Positions 42,427-55,459 of a DNA stretch of 64,000 nucleotides are shown one piece after another. The notes under the pieces are model-generated. The model ran no database searches. It was not told the DNA's origin and was given only the letters and a program-made list of their open reading frames with translations. Both the position numbers and the translations under genes were made by a program. Positions within the stretch are counted from its first letter, which is position 1; each line of letters begins with the position of its first letter. Source of the DNA: Trichoderma breve (taxonomy: Eukaryota; Ascomycota; Sordariomycetes; Hypocreales; Hypocreaceae); assembly GCF_028502605.1 (NCBI RefSeq), contig NC_079236.1, forward strand, positions 2,914,001-2,978,000. The letters run 5' to 3'.

Positions 42427-45170
42427 ATGGAGCAGAAAAAGGAAAAATCAAAGTTTTGGGGAGGGCTTCTGCGCGGGGAGAGCTTGATGAAGCGAGGGTC
42501 GAGAGTGGTGCGCAAGTATCAGGATTTGCTGTTGCGCGGAGATGCGCGTGAGGGCGCCGAGGCCGAATGGGAGGATGATTTTGGGGACAAAGAGTTTCAT
42601 CAGCAGCCGCCGCAGCCGCAGCTACAGTCGCAACAGCTACAGCAACAGCAACAGCAGTACGACGAGCCGGAGGAGAAGCAGCATCGTCGCAGGCTCAGCG
42701 AGGGCAGCAATAGTCTTGTTGTCGCTCAGCGTGATCTTCTGCCGCGCAGGCGCCGGACAATCGACGGCGGGAGTGGCAGTGACATTCACAGGCGCTCGCC
42801 CAGAACCTCGGCAACGAGGCGGCGAACCGACGAGTCGCTGTCCGGTCGACTTCAGTCGAGCTTTGGCAAGAAGCGAGACAGCGGAACTGACGTTGACATC
42901 GCCACTGCAACTGCTGGCGACAGGAATAAGAGAGCTGCAGAGGCGCATGCGACTCTTGGGGGTGGGAACCCACGATGGCCTCCGGCGACGGTCTCAGGCC
43001 ACGAAGAGCTACCACACAAGGTTGCCCAAGAGCTGATTGCGCACGGTGCGCCGACCTTCAAGGGACGTAGGAAGGCGATCCCTTACGCCTCAGATCAGCA
43101 TTACGTGCTCTACGTGACAAGCTCCAAGACCCGGAGCGGAGGCACCGATGTTGCGAAGCCGCACGATGCCATGTCGCATCTCATGACAATGAGGATCCAA
43201 GCGAGCGGGCACACATCATATCCCTGGGAAACTATAGAGCAACCTAGTTATGCCTTCTTCTACGGCCGTCTGGGTGGCACCATCACGCTCAACCAGTGGG
43301 CCGCCGCCGCGAGCAATATCCCAGCCAAGATTCCGCTGAGGGACTCGGGTGTCATTCCGCGGGAGGTGAGCCTGGAACAAATCTTTGCGCGACTGAGGGA
43401 CTTGCAGATGGGGTTGGAGGACGATGATTTGGCTCTCCTGTACCGATCTCTCTACAAACGCTTCCTGCGAGATCCCGACAGGCTTCTGAGCCCGCACAAG
43501 ACACTGGATAAGCAGATCGCCGACTTGATCATGGCGCTCTCGCGCCCTGACTGGATCGACTACACTGAGCTGAAGAATCAAGTTGTAACTCGCTTCATAT
43601 TTGACAGCTCCACCGAGGAGAGCCGCGAGCAATATCACAAATTCTTTCACCAGCTGCTCCTTAGCCTCGAACTGGAGCTGCGCATTCAGTCGCGGCATCA
43701 CGATGACTGGTCCAAAGAGAAGTTGCTCCAACAGATGCCTCCTACGATCAAATGGAACCTGGCACTTGCAAGGCGGTGGCGAGAGAATGTGCGAGTAGAT
43801 GCGTATGGCGATTCGCCCGACGAAGGTATGTGGCACTTTTGTGTGTATTACGTGAAGCAAAGCTAAGGACGTGTTTTCCAGTGAAACTGCGGTATAAGCT
43901 GAAGAAGCGTCAAGTGAAGCAGCTTAAGAAGTTTGCTCAGATCATGAAGTGGCCTAATCTTGGCGAAACAATGGAGAACCTGCAGCAAAAGGACGAAGAA
44001 TTTGCTCTGGACTCTATAAGCTCGGATGCGTTTGCCTACTTTAGTGGACTTGTGCTTCCTGGAGTAAGTGATGATGCCTGATATGATGGCGAAAGAATGA
44101 AAAAGGGGGAGGGTTAGAGGGGAACAGCTTTGCTAACAAGGTTGCAGCCGACATTCTCGTTCCTCATCATGAATACGCTCATCGACCTGGACCCAGACCC
44201 AGCGACGAATGAGCTGGCCTTGCTTTCTCATACGCATCCGCATGTTGGCTTCCAGTATCGTAATAGTCACACGTACTGGTCGGCAAGCTGCATTGTGGGC
44301 AAAGTGCTGGCCCCTACATGCCACTCGGTCGCAGGTTGGGTCGGCCCTGGCAGGCCAACGTCGGAGCTTGGTCGGTCTCAGATTGCCCGCATCCGAACCA
44401 GGCAGCCCAAGCAGCGGATGACCCGCGAGGACGTAGAGACCATGAGTACACGGTCCGATGCGCTAGGGCCTCGGGCAGATGCATATCCTGTGCGCGAGTA
44501 TAAGCTGCCCGAGCTTGATAATGCAAGGTACATGGTGGACGCGGTGAGGATGGAACTGCTGAGCTTTAAGCCAGTCAATGTCACGGGTCGTGAAAACAAC
44601 ACTGCAATCCCTCGACTTTTTGATGCCCAGGCGCAATTTGCGATTGACGGCGTTTCTTGGCCTTTACGGCTCATGTACGATGTAAGCTTCATCTCAGCGT
44701 GGCCGTGTTCGGAAGGGCCACACCCCCTGTTCTACGACTACGTATACCAGCTCGTCAAGGCGGACGAGATTGTCAGAATACGCAACTGGGGAGGCTTGTA
44801 TGGAGCAGACGGCCAGAATTCTGGGCCCAGTAGCACGGCCTCAAGCCCTCCACCGGCGGCCGACGCGGCAAATGCCGTGATTGATAGGGACGTCGACGAT
44901 GAGAAGGTGCTTGTGGTAGATGCAGTAGGCGTTCGAGACAATGAGGTGCTGGCAAGAGCTTGGTGCGCTCATTGGGGCCTCAGTGCAGTAGTAGCGGATG
45001 TCCACAAGACTTGGTATGTCCGATGGATCATCCCATCTTCCCCGAATCCCATCTACAGATGACTGACTTGGACTACGTGTAGCATGGCGTGCGCCATCAG
45101 AGAAGCATATGCAGCGACATTAACAGTAGTAATCCTGGTCGAGGACCAGCTACACGATGACCACGAATGA
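42427..45170 (+). CDS. Uncharacterised fungal protein (844 aa)
   Basis: Exons 42427-43825, 43882-44063, 44148-45013 and 45083-45170; all phases close (2535 nt). I do not recognise a named domain. Residues 1-190 are basic, with a glutamine run (QSQQLQQQQQQYDEPEEKQ) and RRR clusters. The middle has folded-looking helices (LEQIFARLRDLQMGLEDDDL; LYRSLYKRFLRDPDRLLSPH). The exon 2-3 region reads FSGLVLPG then PTFSFLIMNTLIDLDPDP, SHTHPHVGFQYRNSHTYW and VAGWVGPGRPTSELGRSQI, with regularly spaced His, Trp and Gly, as in a conserved catalytic or binding core. The C-terminal exon gives MACAIREAYAATLTVVILVE. It is likely soluble, and the length and exon coherence make it a real gene. Confidence 0.7.
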
Positions 45171-46412
45171 TGATTTATGAATGTACGGATGATACGACGT
45201 AACTTGAGTTTGACTTATTCTCTTTTCTGTTTATACGTTGCCGCTACTGGGGGAAGCTGAGTAGTTTGACACACAAACTACGGGCTGCATCGCGGTTTTT
45301 GCTTGAGCAACTGCAATTATGGATGGGGCAGCAAAGGGACTGGAGCACTATTTGGTGATTATACCTGCGAGGGGGGACGGGGACAACTAGTGGGAAAGCC
45401 AAGATATAGCAAGCTATGCATGAAAATGGAGTTGAGCTCCTGAATTTTTTCATATTACTAGCAGAAAAGACTTGGTTTCTTGAGTGGATGAGGTTGCAGC
45501 GATGTGTAGGCACGACATATTCCCACGATGTACGACTATGGAAAACACGCCATTTTCTGCCTTTTTTTTTTTTTTTGCCACAATATCAGTTTAATTAAAG
45601 CAGATATTAAACTGTTACAGCCACGAACAGTTCCGTTGATATCCGTTAATGTTCGATGGCGGTGCTGAGTTGTTTTGGCTTGGCTTGAATGATGGCCGCT
45701 CGAACAAGCCCTCGACGTCACCCCGCAGAGGTGATTGATATACACACGGGCGGTTTTTTGGCGTGGAGATTTGCGCTTTGTCCATGTCTGAACTGAGACA
45801 AAGTGAAATCATGGACTTTTATAACAACTCTGGGAATTATCTACTCTCAGCTCTTTACGAGAAGTTTTTGTTTTTGCCTTTCGTTTTGCGAGTACGCTGA
45901 TCGACGGGTGGTTATGCAAAAAGGCAAGCCAAGATTCAGTTTCTTGTGCCGCTCTGTGCCGTCTGAATCACACAGGATGATTTTTTACTCGAAGGAGTTT
46001 GACTGTTACACTACGTTTTTTGTGTCAGGTTAGGTTACGGAGGGCCGTTGGGCCTTTATTTTTTTTTAATTTCATTTCATTTCGGTCTTGTATTATTGTG
46101 TCCTGCTTTTCAGGTTTTGAGAGGCGTGGGATTGTCGTGTGATTTCATGCATGCGTTTTTGTGAGACATCGGGAAGAGTTACTTGCTTTTGAGGGGCGGT
46201 TAGGGGTGGTGATGATGTATATGATGTATATGATGTGTACGATGCGGATGGTGTATGTGAGAGGGAGTATATAAGATGGGAGGTGACAATTGTTGTTAAG
46301 GATGATGTGAATTACATTCTTATCAATTGTCAATTACATCCTACGAAAAAACATCTTACGAATCATATTGCAACTTTTAGAGTAGTTGGGAACACCCTCT
46401 CTCGCTTTCACC
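45171..46412. other. Intergenic upstream of the aquaporin gene
   Basis: 1.2 kb with T-runs and short ATGATGTATATGATG repeats at about 46210-46240. No gene seen. Confidence 0.45.
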
Positions 46413-47449
46413 ATGGCGAATCGCCTTCACAAGCTCACGGAGAGGTTCAAGACGGCCCTGGTCATTGGCTTGGGCGAGTTCTGCGGTACCTTCATGTTCC
46501 TGCTGCTCTCCTTCATGGGGGCTCAGGCGGCCCTTGACAACGCGGATGGCGGGAAGCTGGATGCGTCGACGTTGCTGTACATTGCATCGTCGTTTGGGAC
46601 GGCGCTGGCGGTCAATGTGTGGGTGTTTTATCGAGTTACGGGGGGAATGTTTAATCCTGCGGTGAGCTTGTCCTTTTTCTTCATCATCACCTTGTTCTTC
46701 CTCCTTCAATCTTACCTAGATAGCTCCAAGGATATGTATATGCTGACGACGGGTATGATATACAGGTCACTCTAGGACTCGTCCTGGTCGGGGCAGTGAA
46801 GCCACTCCGGGCCCTCATCATCCTGCCAATGCAAATCGCCGCCGGCATCGCGGCCGCAGCGACCGTATCAGGCCTGCTACCCGGCCCCCTCGGCGTGACC
46901 AACAGCCTGGGCAGCGGCACGAGTATCGTGCAAGGCCTCTTCATCGAGATGTTCCTGACGGCACAGCTGGTGCTGACGGTGTACTTCCTCGCCGTGGAGA
47001 AGCACCGCGCCACATTCCTTGCTCCCGTGGGCATCGGCGTTTCCGTCTTCATTGCGCACATGGCCGGCACAAACTTCACCGGCACGGGCATCAACCCGGT
47101 GCGGTCACTCGGCCCGGCGGTTGTGACGGGCAACTTCAATGGATATCACTGGATATACTGGCTGGGGCCGTGCTTGGGAGCGTTGCTCTCATTCACCGTC
47201 TATAGCTTGCTCAAGGGCCTGGAGTATCAGATTGCCAACCCGGGTCAAGATGCGGGTGACCCGGAGACGGCCAACGAGGAGGCGATTGCGGCGGCGGAGA
47301 TGGGACAGGAGGGCCTGGCCATGGTCCGGAGCAGGAGCAGGAGCATGAGCGTGCCGAATGACATGGTGTTCAAGAAGGAGAGAGAGGCGGCCATGAGGAG
47401 GGCTTCGGTGCCAGAGGAGAGCCCTGTGAGTGCGGCTGATGTCGTTTGA
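46413..47449 (+). CDS. Aquaporin / major intrinsic protein (310 aa)
   Basis: Exons 46413-46661 and 46766-47449. The intron falls directly after the first NPA box (GGMFNPA then VTLGLVLVG). The start is ATG 46413 with a Kozak-like CACCATGG. Six membrane helices are visible (for example VIGLGEFCGTFMFLLLSF; LLYIASSFGTALAVNVW; IEMFLTAQLVLTVYFLAV; WIYWLGPCLGALLSFTVY). The second pore box reads GTGINPVRSLGPA, so NPV replaces NPA while the conserved Arg is kept. The C-terminus is cytosolic, with RSRSRSMSVPND as a candidate phosphorylation segment. The overall pattern is closer to orthodox fungal aquaporins than to aquaglyceroporins. Substrate is inferred. Confidence 0.9.
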
Positions 47450-48847
47450 GGCAATCGTGAGGTTTGTCAAATGATGGCGTCTGTCAAAATGCTGTTGCTA
47501 GCATTCCGTGTCACGCCAGGAGAGACATGGCGCCTTTCTAGTACCTATAGGGGTTGCATCCACAAAGACGAACCGGCTGAATGCCGCATCATTTTGATGG
47601 TGTTGGAGAGACGTGGGACGTGAGCATATCCGAGATCCGAGTTCTGGTTGCATATCTCGCCTCTCGCCTACCGCAATCGGAGCTCACCAAAACGTGGGAT
47701 GGCATCCTTTCACATTACGAGAAGAGAATTTCCTTTGCCTTGCTTCTTCCCGGATTTCTCTTGAAGCGCCACCAGGGGCTGGGCAACGCTTGTGCAGCCG
47801 TGGCTCTCGATAGGCCCAGAAAAGCGGAGGGGACGAGTGATGATCGCTAGGCAGCGAGTTAAGGAAAAAGGATGGTGGGGGGAAAAGATGGAGGGATCGG
47901 GAGTTGAGAAGATAGAAGAAAAATATTGGGAAGAGACTATCGTGAGGTTCCGGTTTTGGGTGTGCCTGCTGACGGGGGAGAATTTTCAAGAGTGGATGCT
48001 GGAATTCAGGGCCACTGGAACTTTTCTGTATCGTTTCATTTGCTTCATTCTATGGAGTGCTGTCTTCATGCTTTTTCTTTCTTCTTCTTTTGCTCTTTAG
48101 TGAAATGGTCCCTGGATTGCCACTATGAAATCATAAATGATGTCAATGGGACCAGACCCTATTTTTTTCAACTTTTTTTCTTCTTTTTTGTCTTTCATAC
48201 TGCCGTGCTCATCAGGTCCATTTCCGGAGCTCAAGTGGCAACTCGATCGCCCGTCATCACCGCAAACATGTGTGATCACTTCCGAGATGCGCTGAGCAAG
48301 TCGTTCCGTGTTAGCTAGCGCTGGAGTTGAGGGGCAAATAGGGTCCTCCAGCGGGGCAATGGGGAAAGCGTTAGCGCATGTTAGTGGTCCTGTGCACCTA
48401 AAACCCGCTGGGATGGACGAAATGCTGGAGCCTACGCTGGGTCCATCTCATCTGATTGATGCCCTCCCACAAAATGCTGCATTTGATCCGCCCCAATTGG
48501 CTCCAAAAGGTGCTGCAAGTTTCGTGCATCTTGGGCGTCTCTCCAATCTGGCGCCCATGGAGACACGCCCCTAGGTCCAGGTCCGGGTCAGTTCTGTCAA
48601 GGCGGTGGGGGTTGTTGCTTTGCGCCTGAATCATCTTCTGGCTGCTCCCTTTCAATCTTTTTGCCGAAACCGAAACCCCTCGCCTGCTCATCGATACGAT
48701 ACGACACGATACTGTACACCATCTTCTTGTCCTGTCTCACCCTCCAATTCGACCTAGTCTGTGGCTTGCTCCAAAGGTCCAGATTCAATCCATTGATTTG
48801 AGCCACCAGAATCAGCGGGGAAACCTTGGAAGGGAACCGAAGCAACG
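47450..48847. other. Intergenic between aquaporin and FGGY kinase genes
   Basis: 1.4 kb. Open frames at 47792-48100 and nearby lack similarity and codon bias. No gene supported. Confidence 0.45.
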
Positions 48848-51193
48848 ATGTACGCGTACAATAAGCCCATAAAGGCCATGGAGTGAGTCTCAACTTTCTC
48901 TTTCGCATCTTACTCGCCCTCCTCCTCTTCTTCCATACCCCCAATTGCCTTTCCATTCTTCTTTCTCGTCAATTGCTTGCCATATAATATTACATTGCTA
49001 ATTATTCATTTCTGGCATCATGGAAAGGCCTCCCAATGTTCAGGTAGCTACAAGACTCCCATTCCAACCCGCCCCGCCCAACATCCCGATATACAGAGCT
49101 ATCAAGCAGCACAGCCTTGTGACGGAACGGAATTGGTAGAGCTGAAGCTTTCAGCACCACTCATCAGACCGAGAATACTGAGATTGAGGTCACAAAGCTA
49201 ACGCCAACTGCTGCAGGATCACTACATCGGCATAGATGTCGGTACTGGCTCTGCCCGAGCCTGTATCATTGATGAGACCGGTGACATCAAGGCTTTGGCC
49301 TCGGAGAACATTAAGCTCTGGCAGCCCGAGAACGGCTACTACGTATGCACGCCCACAACGCTCCCCGATTGGTTCCTTTAAATCTTGCATGGGCGCTTAA
49401 TTCTGACTTGTCCATGTTTGTTCAACTGTAGGAACAATCCACAACAGACATTTGGAAATGCATCTGCGAATGCGTTCGCCGTGTCGTGCAAGAGTCTCTT
49501 GTCAATCCCAGCCAAATCAAGGGCATTGGATTTGATGCCACCTGCTCTTTGGCCGTCTTTTCCAACGATACTGACGAGCCCATTCCCGTCACTGGTCCCA
49601 AATTCGACAATGATGGCAACGATCGCAACGTCATCCTGTGGCTTGACCACCGTCCAGTCGAGGAGACGGACAAGATCAATGCCACCGGCCACAAGCTGCT
49701 CAAGTACGTTGGCGGCAAGATGAGCATTGAAATGGAGATCCCCAAGGTTCTGTGGCTCAAGAACAACATGCCGCCGGAGCTGTTCGACCGCTGCAAGTTT
49801 TACGACCTGGCAGACGCTCTTACTCATCTGGCTACCGGCAACGAGACGCGCAGCTTCTGCAGCACCGTTTGCAAGCAGGGCTTCGTCCCTGTTGGCGTAG
49901 ACGGCAGTGTCAAGGGCTGGCAGGAAGATTTCTACCACGAAATCGGCCTGGGCGACTTGGTCAAGGATGACTTCAAGCGCATGGGCGGCGTCGACGGGGT
50001 GGTGAGCCTATTTTCTTATGCGTCTATACTGTCTTATTCCCTGCTGCATTCCGCTTCTGGCTGCAGTATCATTGCGATTCGAGTTTCATAGCTAATTCAT
50101 TGTTTGATAGAGTGGAAAGTATGCCAGTGCTGGCGAGTGCGTGGGCACCCTTAGCCGCCTAGCCGCCTCCCAGCTTGGCCTACCCGAGGGCATCGCCGTT
50201 GGAAGCGGTGTCATTGACGCCTACGCCGGATGGATCGGAACCGTCGGTGCAAAGGTTGAGCTCACCGAGGAGGAACTGAAGACTGATGTCCCACATAACG
50301 ACGTCACCCAGGCCTTTACTCGTCTGGCCGCCGTTGCGGGTACCTCAACATGCCATCTTGCCATGTCCAAGAATCCCGTCTTTGTCCCTGGTGTCTGGGG
50401 CCCCTACCGAGATGTGCTGATTCCCGAGTTTTGGATGGCCGAGGGTGGCCAGTCTGCGACGGGAGAGTTGCTGAGACACATGCTGGACATTCACCCCGCA
50501 TACAACGAAACCATGGCTTTGGCCAAGGCCGAAGACAAGCACATTTACGACTTCCTCAATGCTCACCTGGAGTATCTCGCCGAGAAGCATAATGCTCCAG
50601 CCATCTCTTATCTCGGCCGTCACCACTTCTTCTATGGCGATCTGTGGGGCAACCGCTCACCAATTGCAGATGCCAAGATGAGAGGCTCAATGATTGGTCT
50701 TGACAGCGACAAGAGTACCGACAACATGGCCCTGTGGTACTATGCCACCATGGAGTTCATTGCCATGCAGACTCGCCAGATTGTCGAGCAGATGAACAAG
50801 GCCGGCCACGAGATTTCATCCATCTTCATGTCCGGATCGCAGTGCCAGAACCCCATTCTGATGAACCTCCTGGCCACCACATGCAACATGCCAGTGTTGA
50901 TTCCTAGATACGTCAACGCTGCCGTCGTTCACGGCGCTGCCATGCTGGGCGCCAAGGCGCATAGCCACAACCGCCATGACGGCTCAGAACCCGAGACGCT
51001 GTGGAATATCATGGATCGCATGAGCAAGCCCGGCCGACTAGTTCAGCCAGGCACCGATGCCGGCGAGAAGCTGCTTCTGGATGCCAAGTACGAGATTTTC
51101 CTCGACATGTGCAACGCACAGCAGGCGTACCGAAAGAAGATTGACAACGCCGTTGCAAAATGGGGAGCCTTGTTTGATGCTGACGACGAGTGA
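48848..51193 (+). CDS. FGGY-family carbohydrate kinase (609 aa)
   Basis: Exons 48848-48882, 49028-49043 (16 nt), 49217-49342, 49432-50001 and 50111-51193, total 1830 nt. The spliced start reads MYAYNKPIKAMEPPNVQDHY. The ATP/sugar-kinase motif is YIGIDVGTGSARACI. Further family blocks are GIGFDATCSLAVF, ILWLDHRPVEET, GVIDAYAGWIGTVGAK, AGTSTCHLAMSK, WMAEGGQSATGELL and SIFMSGSQCQNPILM, with GAAMLGA near the end. The family phosphorylates pentuloses or related sugars; relatives are yeast YDR109C and human FGGY. The exact substrate cannot be read from the sequence. An ATG at 49020, in frame with the 16-nt exon if it is read through, offers an alternative start (MERPPNVQDHY). Confidence 0.88.
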
Positions 51194-51986
51194 GCCCGAT
51201 GATAAAGCATGAGGGAAACGAAATAGAATTGATTTTGGGATATGTAATGTAATGAGTTTATGCATTTGTTTGTCATAGAGAAAAGTAAAATACAGCGAAG
51301 CTATTTACCTATCACATTTTTATCACTATGCTCTTGACGTTGTTTTAGACCCTCTGTAAAAATTACATTGTCTCACCGTAATTAACACTAATGTTTGAAG
51401 AATGAATTCTTTTTAAGGAAAGTGACAAAAATACTTTCAGAAGATGTAAGATTGTGCAAAGCATTTGTTTAGGGAAGAGAATGTGTAAGACACCGCCATT
51501 TGGAAGCTAGAGGACTCATCTCGACTGTATACCCTGCATAGTTGGAACAGCGAATTATTCTATGAGAATTAAATTGAGCTGCTAGACCTCAAATTCACAA
51601 TTTAGACAGTATGTACCCTGTTTGAGATACGCACCAGGCTTTATTCGTAGTCTTCGTATTCATTTGTTAGCAACTTGAGGCGATAATTGATTGGCTACCA
51701 CCATTCAGCCGCGTCACCCATCCAGGCCTCTTGATTGGCCAAAGCTCTTTGTTTCCCGGCCACTTTCTCAGCCTCGCCAATCTAGGTTCCCAAATTTCTA
51801 AAAAGGTGGGCGACGCGCAGCTAGCCGCAACACATTTGTCTTGCCAAACGCGCGAGCATCTCTGCCCTTCCATTGCCCGCTCGCCGTGGCTCACTCTTTT
51901 CATCTCTACTGATCCATCCTTTTTCTTTTTCTTTGCTTTATTTCCCATTTACTGTCCGATTGAGTTGTCTTAGCTACGCCGCCGCG
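51194..51986. other. Intergenic between FGGY kinase and NIC96
   Basis: AT-rich 3' flank, then the CT-rich NIC96 leader. An upstream open extension in the NIC96 frame has no ATG context and is not included. Confidence 0.5.
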
Positions 51987-54900
51987 ATGTCTCTATTCGG
52001 GCAGACAACAGGCCAGTCGCTGTTTGGCCAGCCCGCGCAGCAACAACAACAGCAGGCCACCACCACAACACCGAGCACAGGGGGCGGATTGTTTGGGGGC
52101 GGAGGAGGCCTATTCGGTGGCGGACAGCAGCAGCAACAGCAGAAGCCTGGGGGCCTCTTCGGACAGGCGCAGCCCCAGCAGAGCACGCCTCAGACTGGCG
52201 GTGGTCTGTTTGGTTCCAACACAGCGACAGCACAGCCGAGCACGGGCGGTTTATTTGGGCAGACGGGCCAGACCCAACAGACTGGCACGACTGGTGGCCT
52301 GTTTGGAGGTCAGCAGAATGCCGCCGCACAACAGCCCAAGCCGTCGCTGTTTGGTGGCTCAGCCCTGACCGGCACATCTATGCTAGGCGGCGGCACCACG
52401 GCTGCGAAGCCATCTCTCTTTGGAGCGGCACCGACGACGACTCAACCTCCAGCTCAGCAAGCCGGCGGCATGTCTTTAGCGGGTGGCCTTTTGGGCGGCC
52501 AGGCGCTGACCGTTGCTAACAACACGGCCACCTCTGCAGCTCAACCCGCCGGAGCCTACTTTGACAGCCTCTTCGCAAAGACCCAGAAGGCCGGTGTCGT
52601 TAATTCCAACATGGAGGACCTCCCTAGCCTAGAGCTTGGCCTGGGAGATTTGCGCCACCGGTTGAGAAAGCTACAGTCAAAACAGACTGGGGGTGCTGAT
52701 GGAAAGGCTCACTACTTGCTCGCGGCCTCTGGCGTGGATCCCAGTGTTGCAGCCAAGGATCTCGGCCTCCTCGACATCCAGGGCACGCGAACCGAACGAC
52801 CAACACACGGTTACGCACCGGCAGATGTCGATGTCGAAACCTACCTGTCGAACCTACAGACGAAGACGACCCTGAGCATGATTCAGGACGGCCTCGAACG
52901 GTCACTCCGCGATTTTGACAATTTCTTGGAGGACAACGTAGCCATGGAGTGGGACGCACAGAGGAAGCGTATCTATCAGCATTTTGGCATCAAGCCTCGT
53001 GAGACCTCGGCCACGGCTGGTCGTGAAGCTCAGGGCGGGTTTGGACGATCCCGAAGAAAGACCCAAGGAAGCATTCCCCGTGACACTCGCAGCAGCACAT
53101 TTGGCAATTCGACTTTCCAGCGCTCTGTTATTGGAGCCCGGTCGAGAATTGGAACTCATCAATCCGAGTTCGCCGACATTGACCGGTCTACAGAGAGCGC
53201 CAGCAAGTCCAGGAACGAGGACCAGGCCCTTCGCGAACGCCAATCTAAGCTGGCTGAAAAGGTCCGCGGCCTCAACTCCTCGCGTCTTCTCGGCCGACCC
53301 TTCCCCATATTGGCAGAGCTGGCTGAGGTTGAGCAAAAATCCCACGAGCCACATGCGCCTCACATTGTGGAAGCCTACCGGGCCATGATTGAGATTGTTG
53401 GTGAAGACGCCAATGCCGAGACGACGCTTCGCAGTGCTACAGCCAAGGAGCGCCAGTTCGCCGAGATGTATCTAGACGAAAATCCCAACTCTCAGCTTTC
53501 CATCGAAATGAGAAGGCGGATCCTGAGCGGCGCAAATGCATTCCTCGAAAAGCAGTTCCTTCGCGAGGTGGAGTCCCTTATTGCTAAGCACCCTCACGAA
53601 GCTAAGCTTGGAGGTCTGCCCGACATCACTAGCAAGATCAAGGCGTACATCCGACTACGATCAGCCAGAAAGGACTTGGTCCCCGACAACACCGAACTTC
53701 AGCAGATTCATGGCGAGTACGTTTGGGCCATTGTCTTCTACCTCCTCCGATCTGGCCATGTAAACGAGGCTGCCAAGTATGTCAACGACAATAGCAATCA
53801 TTTCCGGGGTATTGACCGCACCTTTTCGACATACCTCAACAACTATGCCGCTAGCGAGGACCGTAGAATCACTAACAGGAAGCTGCTCGATCGCTGCACA
53901 AATGAATACATCCAGCGCTCTCGTAACGCCCCAGAGAATACGATTGATCCCTTCCGTATGGCCTGTTACAAGGTCATTGGTCGGATTGAGCTGAACAACC
54001 GCAACCTGGACGGCCTCAACACCGACATCAATGACTGGATTTGGCTTCAGTTCAACCTAGCCAGGGAGGGCGACAAGGCTCTGGAAATGGCCGGAGAATC
54101 ATACGGACTGGCAGATCTGCAGGCCAGCATCAAAGAGATTGGCCAGAAGCACTTCCCCAAGACTCCTTCTGACGATAACAACGGCAGCTGTGGCATGTTC
54201 TTCTACCTACAGATCCTGTCTGGCATGTTTGAGGACGCCGTCTCCTATCTCTACCCTTTTTCCTATGTGGACGCGGTTCACTTTGGCTTGGCCCTTGAGT
54301 TTTATGGCCTGCTCCGGCCCAGTGACCCAATGTCTGCCTCCAACGACTTGCGCACGCATAGCATGAAGGGCCTCCCACAGATCAACTTTGGTCGCATGAT
54401 TGGCTACTACACTCGAGACTTCCGGGCTGCTGATGCCGTCTCCGCCGTTGACTATCTTACCTTGATCTGCCTGAACGCAGATCTCAATGGAGAAGCCGGG
54501 GCACGTCACAGCGGTCTCTGCCATGAGGCATTGAGAGAGCTGGTTCTGGAGACACGAGAATTCAGCAAGCTGATTGGCGACATTAGGCCAGATGGCCGCC
54601 GCATCCTGGGCATCATCGAGGGTCGCGGACCGTTGATTGGCCTCGATGGACAGGACGACTTTGTCAATACCGTCACTCTGCAAGCTGCCAGTTTTGCTGA
54701 TGAGAATGGCCGAACTACTGATTCCGTGCTGCTCTATCACCTTGCTGGCGAGTATGATGCAGTTGTGGCCATTGTTAGCCGCGCCCTGAGCGAAGCCATT
54801 TCTCTTGAGATTGGAGAAGACCCAATGCGCTTGATGCCTGTTAAGCCAAGGGGTGGCGCTCAGGAGACGGAGCAGGGCGGCAGCCTTAGCCTGGCAGCCA

Positions 54901-55459
54901 TCGACGATCCTGTCGAGCTTGCCAAGACGATGATGACCATGTACGAGCGCGATGCCATGTTTTACAGGAATATCCAAGACCAGAACAAGATTGCCTGCCG
55001 CGTTTTGCTTGAGATGAGTGCTATCAAGAGCTTGGTAGAGGCTAGCCAATGGGCTCAATGTCTTGATGTAAGTTTCCAATACAACAAACATTACGTACTT
55101 TATCCCAGAGTTTAAAGTCACTAACATGAAGTTTACAGAAAATTCGTGGTCTGGATATCCTCCCTCTCGAAGCAGGGGGCGATGCCAGCACAATCCGTGC
55201 CTACGCCTCCAAGTTCTCCAGCCTGTCACAGCCAGTGTCCATTAACGTGTCCAATCTAATCATGTGGACCATCATCAGCTGCGTCAGACAAAGAGAGCAG
55301 CTGGTTAATGGGCAGTTTAGCGGTAACGAGGGCACGAGAAGGATGATGGTGGAACAACTGAAGCAGATGATTCTTGATCTGACGACTTACACGAGCCAAT
55401 TGCGATACCGGTTCCCGCCACATCTGCACGAGGCACTGGCTAGAGCATCTGCGGAGTAA
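51987..55459 (+). CDS. NIC96: Nucleoporin Nic96/Nup93 with FG-rich N-terminus (1133 aa)
   Basis: Exons 51987-55067 and 55139-55459. Residues 1 to about 190 are an FG region of the GLFG and SLFG type (MSLFGQTTGQSLFGQPAQQQ, many GGLFG repeats, Gln/Thr-rich spacers). Residues 205-290 carry short helices (MEDLPSLELGLGDLRHRLRKL) that match the linear motifs by which Nic96 binds the Nsp1 complex and inner-ring Nups. The alpha-helical Nic96 scaffold follows to the C-terminus (RPFPILAELAEVEQKSHEPH; YVWAIVFYLLRSGHVNEAA; DDNNGSCGMFFYLQILSGMF; HLAGEYDAVVAIVSRALSEA). It is an inner-ring component of the nuclear pore. The length is somewhat above that of yeast (839 aa), mostly from the FG part and linkers. 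Confidence 0.9.

Noticed and set aside
43216..43860. 214-codon minus-strand ORF opposite the 844-aa protein gene
   Set aside because: Shadow of a well-supported plus-strand exon with consistent splicing.
54207..55229. 340-codon minus-strand ORF opposite NIC96
   Set aside because: Antisense shadow; the plus strand encodes the conserved Nic96 fold.
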